DNA of 64,000 nt from Lichenostomus cassidix (Eukaryota; Chordata; Aves; Passeriformes; Meliphagidae), in contig CM039179.1 of NCBI GenBank assembly GCA_008360975.2, positions 62,472,666 to 62,536,665 of the forward strand, in the 5' to 3' direction. The position numbers and the translations under genes were made by a program. This document shows positions 25,901 through 35,806 of the stretch, in pieces (positions within the stretch are counted from its first letter, which is position 1; the number at the start of each line of letters is the position of its first letter). Under the pieces are notes generated by a model. That model worked only from the letters and a program-made list of their open reading frames with translations, had not been told where the DNA came from and did not search any database.

Positions 25901-27195
25901 TGAGGACTTCCAGCCACCTCCTGGAACTGGCACTTGACTGTGAGCAGCGTGTTTGACACCTCGGGATCTAGCTCCACGCCTCTGAATTATTTTCTGTTAT
26001 TGAGATAGCACGTACCTTTTTCTCCATATCTGAGGGATTAGAGCTTTCCCCTCTCTTTGTGTTAGTGCCCCAGCCTGAGAAGGAGAAAGGAGAGCCTGCT
26101 TGCTGCCCTCTTTGCACATCCTTGGTAGGGGACAGGTGCTTTTGCTCATGGCTGGTTGTGTCCATGTCCTCCTTGGTCTGTGATATTGTTTCAGTTTACG
26201 GAACAAACTTGCAGTCTATCAGGAGAGTTGTGTATCTTTGCAGTGACATGTGTTACAAACATAATGTAGTTTTATGGCTATTCCTCTAGATCTGCTAATT
26301 GCACTCAATGTTGTTTTTTTTTGATTTACTTAGAAATACGATGTCTCTCCACCTCTCTTTCTAAAGGAAAAATAATTCATTTATTCTCCTACCCCAAAAG
26401 AACATCCACAAGGAAGGAAGTAATAACATCTGCGGGTACCACCCAATGTGTCTCTCCTATGTGTTAAAAAATACTTGAGGCTGTCATTTAAATGCTATTA
26501 AAGATGCATGAAGTCCTCTCTGATGTCAGATAAAGGCTTTCTCACAGCAAAGCAGCTTTTTATACATGCTGCATCTACCACTCACTAGCAGAATACAGAA
26601 TATTAGAGAAATATTTAGGCTTGTCAGACACTATCAATAGTGACAATATGTCTCCCTTCTTTTGCCTTTAGAGATTTACATGGAAAAAATTTCCCCAAAT
26701 TATGTAAAACCTCATATTCCAAAAGCTCTCCTGTTGTTATACGCTAAGTCAGAACTGTTTAATTTATGGGGAAATTTCTTTCCTGAAACACATCAGAACA
26801 GATATATAGATACTCCTCTATATAACCATGACCACCCTCTTATCCTACAGTGCCTTCTAGCTGTCTGACCTGTCAGGCCACAAACACTCCTAAATACTGG
26901 ATTGCCTCTTTGTTGAACATGTGCATTGTACTCAAACCCAGCAAAAACCCCAGGCTGCCATAGATGCATCTTCTGTTCTTTCTGTAACTTGTAATCACTA
27001 TGCAAGCCAGAAACCCTGATTCGATTACAGTTGTTATGTAGGTTGGACTGCACGGTTTTCTGACTTTTCTGCTTAAGTACACTGTTAACACTGTCAGTTT
27101 AATTTCGTTGAGTGTCACAAACCTTGTCACAGGCCTATAATCTTTGAAGGTTGAAAATTTTGTTAAATGTATTTATTTATATGTAAGCATGAAAA
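19913..27195. other. unique non-coding sequence
   Basis: About 7.3 kb with no gene and no element I recognise. The longest frames are 102-114 codons (20473-20817 minus, overlapped by 20552-20860 plus), neither recognisable. Short imperfect repeats (GATGATATTTT twice near 20502-20524, TATTCAGTATTTAGTATTC near 20464) and A/T runs are the only structure noted. Confidence 0.6.
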
Positions 27196-27244
27196 AATAT
27201 ATATATAATTATATATATGTATATATCTTACATATAATATATAT
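27196..27244. repeat. (AT)n-rich, self-complementary tract
   Basis: About 49 bp of nearly pure A/T made of TATATA blocks interrupted by AATT and GTATATATC. It is largely self-complementary and could extrude as a hairpin or cruciform. It is a degenerate dinucleotide microsatellite. Confidence 0.9.
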
Positions 27245-30200
27245 GAGCTGAATAGATATATTCAAACTATAACCATGAAAAGTTACAGGCTGAAAATATT
27301 AGTTAAGATGAATGATTTTTCTGTTCTTACTTTTGACTTGGGGTATGGGAAGTTTTAAAGCTAATATGCACTGTCTTCTCCCAGAATTTTTTAAAGAAAT
27401 TTTTTCAACAGAGCAGCAAACTAAACAAAAGCTAAATAGGATTTTCTCAGAAGTTCACAAAAGCCAAGAGTTGGGTCTTCAGGAATAGCAGTGCATACTC
27501 TAAAACTAATGTTACAATCATGTTATTTGGCACGATTCCCTTCCTAGTTATGAAAAGATAGCCATAATCCCATCCACAAAAACCACCACTGCCCAGAACA
27601 GGATTTAAATCATGATTGATCAATTGTGAGGCAAAGAAGCCTGTGTATCTTCTGATTTAACAAAACAAATGCTTTCAAAATTAAGACTGAAACTCTGCCC
27701 CTAAACAGTTCTTTACCCATCCTGTTTCATCCAAACAGTCCTGAAGAGGGTTAGTTGAAATGGAAGTGCTGACACGAGTTTAGTTGCAGTGATGCTGTAA
27801 GATACTGTTATGTTAATTTAAGCATTACACTCTAAGAAAACATACTGAGTCAGTGATACATATTTTTCTTTTGAAAAAAATTGCCATAGGAACAAAGGTC
27901 ATGTGTCACATGGATGCCAATATTTGCAAGTGTTTGTGTGGCTGTTCACAATGACACACATTTTACCACATTTTAGTAAAAATAGGCCCTTATTGAAAAA
28001 TAACCATCTTCTTATTGGTGGGCCCTCTGGTTTGGCAAAGGCTGCTGTTCTTCTGCCTTTTCTTTGCAAACGCTGCTCATTTTCCCTTGGATGAGATAAT
28101 GATTGCTATCTGCAACACAGATGGGCACAAAGTGCTCAGAGGGACAGGGAATCCCCTGGAGCCCAGGCTGTTTTTGTAACTTAGGAAAGCAATTTCTGTG
28201 CCTTTACTGGCGTTAATATTGAGGGTTTCTGGTTGCTGCCCAGGGCGTGGGGATGTTGAACACTGAAAACAGCACTGTGGCGCCTTTTCTGAGGGGAAAT
28301 CTGTCTGTTTCTCTGCCTTGATGCTGAATAATTCCCTCACAGCTCGGGTTGAAGTCTTATTTTGCACTTAATGTTGCCCTTCTCTGTGCTGGTGTCTTCA
28401 ACAGGGTGCTTTGCTCTTATAAAGGTATTTTTCTTCCGAGTCCATTTACATTTCTCCTTTGGAGATTAATGCAAACGTTTGCACAATTCCAGCATCATGC
28501 ACAGCATCCCCAAAAGGCTATTTCTGATTAGATGCTGCTGCTTAGCATCCTGTGGAACTGGACTACAATAAGGCTTAAAATCTCACAGTCTTTGCAGGTT
28601 GAAACCAGCCTTAAACCAAACACAGTCATCAGATTTCAGATGTGTGAAGCAGTGGGCCAAAGCCTGGGGCTTTGGGATGGACTGTCTCCCTCCAGTTGAA
28701 GTTTTAAAAAAAGCAAGATGAAACAAGACACTCTATTCATGTGAATGCAGTCATCTTGAGTGAATCATGAATCCATGTGCTTGAAGCTGTGCATGCAAGG
28801 GGGCACTCCTGAAACTCGTGGTGATGTCTGAACACCCTCATGCAATCACAAGGTAAATAGAGCATGCACGGAATGTGTGAGCCAGCCAGGTATCGCTTGC
28901 AGTAGTGTCTGAGTGGCTCTGAACCCACATTGACAGCCCCAATGAATCTATTCCCCATGGTATACCCTGGAAAGAGAATCTTTGGTCTATCCTGGGGACC
29001 AGCTGGCTTTGACTGGTGGGTCATGGCCAGAAAGCCATGAGGATGGTTTCTGAGACACCTTTGTGAAGTGAATGGGGGAAGTGCGACTGGAGAAAAATAA
29101 ATTAATTTGGATTACTCATACCCTGGACTCCTCAAAAGCTGGGCTATGGGATGGGGAAGGTATAGGACCTGCCTGGCCTTTTGTTCCCTCAACATTTCAT
29201 TCCAGTAACTGAAAATGAAACTGTGAGAAGTGAAACAGAAGTAAAGAACACATTTTCAGCTCCTCCTCCATCCCTTTGTGCCTCGGAAAAATGATTTAGG
29301 TTGATCCAAGCTGACATTTTGAAAACCTTCCTCTGGTTCGGCAGCCAAGCCTGAATGTTGGCCACTCACACCGCCCTTGCTCCGTGAGCGAGAATGCTTC
29401 CTGGGGACTGGCTGACGGCAGCCCCTGCGAGCTCTGCCAAGAAAACCAGCGGTAGGCCTCTCTAGAACAGATTGAATTCTTGACCTCTCAATATGCTATT
29501 TCTAACCACATCGGTGTCCTCTCTTCAGCAGCTCAATTAAAACAAAGGCAGACATGGGTTTCGATGGAAAGGGCAAGTTGCCGATGTTTGCTTACGTGCA
29601 GGTAATGGGACACAAGGTCCCAGTTCATGGCTGTTTTTGTAGTTTTAGAAGTTGCCTGAAGCATTGCAGGAGAAGTTTCTTCCAGCTCATTCCATGGCCT
29701 GAGATGTACCACCACACAGTGGTGTGAAACCTGCCTGGGGCAAGCTTGGTCTCGTCACCAGGACTTCCCAGCTCCATCCAGCTGGCGTTGGGCAGGGTGA
29801 CTAACTCTGATCCTTGCGGCTCCCTCCTCCTCTCCTCAGGGATGTGGAGAATAGGACAGTCTGTCAGATGGCATCATAGTCTTTCCAGTTTCTGTTTTCT
29901 TTCATCAATATTTCTTTCAGTTTTTAACAACAGAAAGAAGCTAAAACAGTGTGTACTGTCTTATACAGTACTTGCTTGTAATGAGATCTATCCAGCCCCT
30001 TAGTTTTTTGGTGAGTCTGTTGCCTGTAGGAAACCTCTGTGCTCAGACAGGCTTTTGACCTGTTGTGGGTGGTTTTAATATGTCAGGAGTGCACTTGTCA
30101 ACCACCCTTCTTCCTACAGCTAAATGTGAACTTTAGATGACACAGTCTGTGACCAATGGGTGTCTTGAAGAGAAAGCCTGAGGCTGTTAATTTGAATCTT

Positions 30201-31192
30201 TTGGGAGGGTAAGGTCAAAGAATGGGTTTAATATGGTTTGATTACAAGTGCTGTTGAGGAAGATTTTAGTCTGTGTTTTGAGCTGGAGTTTTGTAGGGGC
30301 TGACAGCTTCATGTCTGTGTGTGTTGCTTTGCTGAGGTCTTGCTACAAAATGACGAAGGAACGAGTACCCTGTGCCAAAACACTGTTAGCCAGGATGTCC
30401 TGGGTAAACAGAGATTTTTAGAAAGTGTTATTTATAAAAGCTGGCAAATGAAACCATTGCATCAGTGAAGAATTCAACAACGCTGTTAAATTACCAGAGT
30501 GAATTGACTAGTTGTGCATGTGGGCATATCTTCAACGAAATGATACTAGGCGGGGCTGCAAACTCTCCAAAGTACTGTTATTTTCAAGCTAAACCTCAGA
30601 TAACCTCCAGCCCTTTAAAAATATCTGTTGCTGAAAATAAGTCCTCAGATAACCCTCATCCTTGGATAACCCACATAAAATCAAAGATGAGGAACTAATA
30701 GAAGAAAGGGGGCTTGGAATAAAACTTGTTCTCATATTGCCCACACATGTGAGCAACACGCTGCTGCTGACTAGCGGCTATTTTTAGATATAGCCCATGC
30801 ATCGTGAGCAAGAAAAGGGGTGTTTTTCTGCACTTAGCAGCAAGGTCACTGCTCGTTTAGCCAGGAGTGGCCCTGGTTGTCTGTTTATCAGTGGAGCTGT
30901 GGATACTGCTGGCGCTCACACTCTTACTGTTGGTTTCATTATCTAGGGCTCCACATACTTGCCTGGGTTGAACACAAACCACCCTTGAGCAGACCTAGGG
31001 AGGATGCGAATATGGGTGGAATGGGTCTCAGAAAAGTGCCCTCTAATAGTCTGAGTTCTTCTGAGAGGATGTCTGCCAGAACTACAGGGAGAAGTGGCTT
31101 CTCCTAGGTGACAATGGAGTTGTAAAAGTTAAAAGGCTTTAAAATGTTTAGTGACTTCTGCTATCCCAGGAGATGTGAAAAAGACATACATT
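27245..31192. other. unique non-coding sequence
   Basis: No supported gene. Frames are all under 100 codons. The stretch 28340-28540 is AT-rich with little repeat character and contains a 14-bp palindrome (28470-28483). A patch at 29330-29460 has more CpG than its surroundings but is too short and sparse for a CpG island. Confidence 0.6.
28470..28483. other. 14-bp perfect palindrome TGCAAACGTTTGCA
   Basis: A perfect inverted repeat with no loop, centred on AACGTT and preceded by TTAA. Palindromes of this length occur by chance roughly once per 16 kb, so on its own it is weak evidence of a dimeric binding site. Confidence 0.9.
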
Positions 31193-31217
31193 AAAAAAAA
31201 GAAAAAAAAAAAAAAAG
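31193..31217. repeat. poly-A tract
   Basis: A run of A interrupted by one G (AAAAAAAAGAAAAAAAAAAAAAAG), about 24 bp. It could be a retroposition tail on the plus strand, but nothing recognisable precedes it. Confidence 0.95.
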
Positions 31218-31668
31218 ACAATTTTCTGGGCTACCCACCTGAGAACTGAATCTTCAGCTGTGGCAGGACTTCAGGGCAAGGTAAGGAAGACACTAACCAG
31301 TGAGAAACACACAGCCAGATGCACACTGCAGAAAAAAATACAACACTTCCAGGTTCCTGCAGGTGAGCTGCTGATGCCCTAACCCATGCACCTTGATTAC
31401 AGTCATGGAAGTATTTAATAGCCCTTGATGAGTGAATATAGTGTCTCCCAGGGCAGGAAGTCTCCTGTCACTCGATGAACAGGATTGGAAAGGATCTATG
31501 CTGTTTGTGAAACTTCCTGGATGTGCACGATATTTTCTGCAAAGCAAGGAGATCATGCACAGGACTTGGCAAATAGTTCAGCTAAGTGCAGGGGCACAGA
31601 GGCTTGATAAAGCAGTTTGCTGCCCCAGATAGTTCCTCTGGGTGGGATTTGGCAGCTGTAATGGAGGC

Positions 31669-31905
31669 TGAGAGTAAGGTTTGAATTCATTCATCTGACA
31701 ATAGAAACCTGAGCCAAAGCTAACATAAGAGTTTTATGCTCATTTACAGACCTCTACAGACTAAAGGGTTCATAAAGGAGTTCACTGATACCTTGTTGAC
31801 AATAGTGATGAAATACCCTGACTTGTCATCCTGGGAGATTTCAACACACACATCGACAAGACTGCAGATATGAAGTCCCACAAACTCACCTCCTGGCTTT
31901 CCTCC
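31669..31905 (+). pseudogene. decayed LINE endonuclease-domain fragment, not CR1-like
   Basis: Plus-strand translation, reading across two or three frame shifts and one stop, gives the order of motifs seen in the apurinic-type endonuclease of L2-clade and related LINEs. These are a 'FEFIHLTIET' block (from 31680), 'LIYRPLQTKGFIKEFTDTLL' (31753-31812 region) and 'LGDFNTHIDK' (31831-31860). The family hallmarks are IYRPP and GDFN.H.D, where the Asp and Asn are active-site residues. Chicken CR1 has GDFNHPDICW at the same place, so this copy looks different. The part after 31860 continues open to about 31983 but loses similarity. No reverse-transcriptase part follows. The fragment is a dead relic. 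Assignment is by motif memory only; an old CR1 branch is the main alternative. Confidence 0.55.
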
Positions 31906-33850
31906 CAAACACTCTCCGGGTATTTCTACATTGACATTTACAGTCAGCCTCAAGGGGTCCTGGTTACTGGCTTTGAGTGGCATGTACCACCCCGACAGGA
32001 AGTTTCAGTGAGCTGCATGCAGGGTTACTGAAGTACCCTAGTCATGGGCAGTACCAGGAAGAGGTCAGAAGCCAGGATCACAGGGTGTGGTTATGCTGAA
32101 TGCCTCTGCCCAATGTCTGTAAACATGCTGAGGACGGGCTGATAGGATGAGGGAGAGGGTGAAATATGGAGCTGAGCTCCAGCAGATTTCCTGGCTTTTG
32201 CTATATTTAGGGGTCACAGTGCGGGAGTTTATTTGGTATAAGCTTAATGACCTCAAGGTCACTTCTCGTTAGCAATGTCGATCATCTTCTCTCATCTCAT
32301 CTTCATCTCATATTTAATCCATATGCTCTTTGATTTGCTCTATACTCAACATGAACAGTGTGGACCAACTGCAAGGGCTGTCTTGAGCCTGGGGCAAGCA
32401 AGACATTTGGTCCCCACAAGTGGGCCAGAGCAGACTAGATCAGGCGGGGTTAGCAGAGGAGGTACCAAGCTGGGTGCAGGGGGTAGTAGGATGAAGGGAT
32501 CTCAGGGCGTGTGAGCAGTGGTGGGGCGCAGGGGACTTTCAGCTCTGATTTAGCTTTTATCAGATTCCCATCTACCATCCTCCTGGAAGAGCAGCGCTGC
32601 ACAGGTGGGCCAAGATGCAGAGGGTTAGTGGAAGTTCCTCCTGCCCTGCATGAGTCCCCTACTGTCCTTTCTCAGTCCCTAAAATCATCTCATTCCCTCC
32701 ACCCTCACAAAGTGCCTCAGAGCAGCTGCCTTGTTGGGTTGGAGAGAAGGAGGAGGGAGTAGGAAGCCAGGGGCAGGAACCAGGATGGCAACACTGTAAA
32801 AACACTACCTGTCTTCATATATCTGGTTCTGTCCTTGGTGATGTGGCATGAGAGGCCAAGCAGACTTAAGCTATGACAGCAAAGTGGCAAACAGCTCTGT
32901 GTCCTTGGCAGGATTACTTCAGCCAAAGTGACCACAGGGAGCAGCCAGCAATCATGCTGCTGAGAACCATGGATGATGACTCAAGGGATTCACTAAAGCC
33001 CAAACTGGTTGTCAAACCAAGAGTGGGTGAGGAGCAGTGGATGTCTGTTACCTTTTAAAATGCATTTTCTTTGTTTTCAAATCACTTGCAACCTTTGGGA
33101 GATGTATCTTGGCAAAAAAATTAAGTTATGCTCCTGCCCACACAAGCTCTGATAGATAAATTAGAGTTTAAATCAAAACCCTGAGGTATAGATTTTAATT
33201 TTTTTTCTCTCTCTCCAAATTTGACCGTGAAATAGTGGTCATGATTTTTGTGCCTTAACTTTGGCTTTTCCCCTGTCTCTTTTGGTTTCCTAATGAACAG
33301 CCACAGATTCTCTATGCTATCCTGCTACTGTAGGAAAAACTGTGCAGGACCAAACCTTGTTGCTGAAATAGTGATGAGGAAAATGTCCCTTTGCTTTCTG
33401 TTGACAGAGGTACTCGTTGCTAGTCAATTAGGCCTTTGACATGATCATCAGAACAAAGCTCTTAATGTAAATGGAGACATGTATTTTTAAATTGCTTGCT
33501 AGAAATCTTTTAGCCATCATTCCCAAAATCAGTGAATCTTGTCTCACAGGTGCAGTTACCACAAACTTTTTTTAGTGTTTTTATTTTCATCCAAGCATAA
33601 CAGAACTTGACTCTAGATCACATACCTTCTGTTACTGAAATCTGAGTAATGCATTAAGTAATGGACGAATCTGTCTGGATTGACTAATGTGGTTAGAGGA
33701 TTTTATCCTGATTTGAGATGCATGAATCAGGGATGAGAAGAGCAAGTTTTAATAAAGTGCAGATACCCCATTGGGACCCCTGGAGGAAGGGGATGTTTGG
33801 GTGCCCACACTACCCACCTGCATGTGCCACCACCCACCCACCACCCTGCC
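31906..33850. other. unique non-coding sequence
   Basis: No gene recognised; the longest frames are 79-83 codons. The only site of note is an everted nuclear-receptor half-site pair at 32248-32261, entered separately. Confidence 0.6.
32248..32261. promoter_or_regulatory. candidate nuclear-receptor everted repeat with ERR/SF-1 site
   Basis: TGACCTCAAGGTCA consists of two perfect AGGTCA half-sites facing outward with 2 bases between. The right half with its extension, TCAAGGTCA (32253-32261), is the full monomer site known for estrogen-related receptors and SF-1/LRH-1. The match is exact; function is inference, with no gene or promoter visible nearby. Confidence 0.4.
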
Positions 33851-33881
33851 TTTTTTCTCTCTCCCTTTTTTTTTTTTTTTT
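33851..33881. repeat. pyrimidine tract ending in 16 T
   Basis: TTTTTTCTCTCTCCC followed by a run of 16 T (33866-33881). Simple low-complexity sequence. Confidence 0.9.
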
Positions 33882-35765
33882 GTCATTTTTTCCTGGAGCA
33901 TTGCCTAAAGGAATGAATTAAGCCTGTTAGGGCCTGGGTTGGTGTTGTGATGTTTATAGCCCCAATAGCGTGATGATTGTTTTATGGTGTTTGTGTTTTG
34001 GCATCAGTGATGCCGTGATGTTTGCGCTGCGATGCTGTCATCTGGGGAGGGCAGGGCCTACATTACATACATGTATCCCATACGTGGTATAAGATGCACA
34101 TATAAATCATACAAATGATGAATTCCTGGGGTGTGGGTTTGGGGGCCCTCATCCCTGAAGCAAGTGCTTGTGAGGAGCAAGTGCTCAGTCATGCAGCCAG
34201 GCATGAAAGGGCTGAGGGTGGCTTGCAAACCAAGCAGCTTTGCAGAGAACCATACAATTTTCTGTCAAAAGAAATGCCATTATGTTGAACTAAAAGTATG
34301 CAGCTTTTGCCTGTGTCCCCAGAAAACTCGCCTTAGCAAGGTGGAGGTGGGCCTTGGGGGCAGGATGCATGGTCTGGAATTGCTGGTATTCCCATGTGGG
34401 GGTGGAGGTGGGCACTGAAATTTCCTCACTGTGGTGTAGTATTTATGGATGAAGCTCCTGTCTGGGAGAGCTTGCTGCTCTGCTCCCACTGGTCTTCTCA
34501 CAGGGGCTGCTGGAGCCAAAGCAGAGTTACAGGGTAGACCAGGAGGAACAGTAGCGCAACCTGGAGGGTGTAGGTGACTGCCTTTTACCTGAGGGAAAGA
34601 GCTTGTCAGGAAACATCCTGACTACTTGGTGCTCACATATAAATCATAATTTGATTTTTTGGAGTAATTTCCTTCTGAGCTGAAGACTGCTCTAATGACT
34701 GCTCAGTCCCAATGTATCTTTCTTCAGCTGAAGTGCTGCTGAAGGCGTCATAATGCAAGTTGAAATACTTTTCTGCTGTCATCCATCAGAAAAGATACTG
34801 CTTCCCTGCATAACTTGTGGGCCTTTAAGTTGACTGTGAACCATGTTTCTGCCTCAGAGACCACATGTGAGAACTGTGCATTTCATGATCCCTTTCCTCC
34901 CCTCTTATTACTGTTATCAAACTTTTGTCATCAGTTTCTGTTTAATTAACCAACGTGTAATCTGTAAATGCCAGACCCCTGGTCCCATCCACAGGGCAGA
35001 TCTAAATGTCCTTCTTTAGCTAAACTGTGTTTTTTGCTTGATCTGTCGGCACTCTTACCACATGTGCTCCAAAAAACCAAGTGCCTTTGTTCTCCTAAAG
35101 CAATCCTGCCCCAGGCTATCCTTCCAGTAGACATTAGTTCTTTTGTTTGGATAAAAGGGTGTCATCACTCATTCACGATGAGAATATGGTTCAGCCCTGT
35201 CTCTTCACATTCACGGTCCAGTCCTCATAAATACTTGCTTTTACAGCATATTGTATGTGTATTCAAATGGCTGATATCAGTGCGCCAAATTCTGCCCGAA
35301 CATGAACGTGCTCTGGTCCTGCTGTTCATGTTGGAGGAATTGTGAGGAGCCTAAATCAGAGGAAAGTATGATCTGTACCCAGTCCCATTTCAGATGTTTG
35401 TTTGTTTGAGTTTTTTTAGTGGCATTAAAAACTTCAAATAAAATGTTCCCACATCTGAACCAGGTGAGGTTCAAGCAGCAGCCCATTGAAATACATGGGA
35501 TTTTTTTCCCCACCTACTTCACTTGGGTCCATGCCTACCAAGAAAGCTCCTTAGTGTTGCTGTTGTCATGTCAACTTCACGTAGATAGCCAAAATTTTGG
35601 GTGCTCAATTGAATTTACTGGAAGCACACTTCGAAAATTTCCCCATTATGTGTTCCTTCTTCTTTTCTCTACTGAACTAAGTACTTAACTACTGCAATTT
35701 CTCTTCTAGGAAGGCTGTATTTTGGACAGGAATACCACTGAAAGGCAGTGAATAATAGTAATAAA
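33882..35765. other. unique sequence with traces of very old repeats
   Basis: No supported gene. A 125-codon plus-strand frame (34968-35345) has no recognisable product. At 35450-35660 phrases such as CCCATTGAAATACATGGG (35481-35498) and CTTCGAAAATTTCCCC resemble ancient palindromic interspersed repeats common in turtle and crocodilian genomes; the similarity is weak. Confidence 0.5.

Positions 35766-35804
<39 letters not shown>
35766..35804. repeat. (AAT)13 trinucleotide microsatellite
   Basis: Thirteen uninterrupted AAT units, preceded from 35751 by imperfect AATAATAGTAATAAA. Its purity suggests it is polymorphic in the population. No coding context. Confidence 0.98.

Positions 35805-35805
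<1 letters not shown>

Positions 35806-35806
<1 letters not shown>

Noticed and set aside
29330..29460. CpG-bearing patch as a promoter CpG island
   Set aside because: Only about ten CpGs over roughly 130 bp with ordinary flanks; too short and too sparse, and no exon-like sequence follows.
32115..32135. TGTAAACATGCTGAGGA as a miR-30 family precursor
   Set aside because: Only the seed region TGTAAACA matches. The rest of the mature sequence differs and no complementary arm is present downstream.
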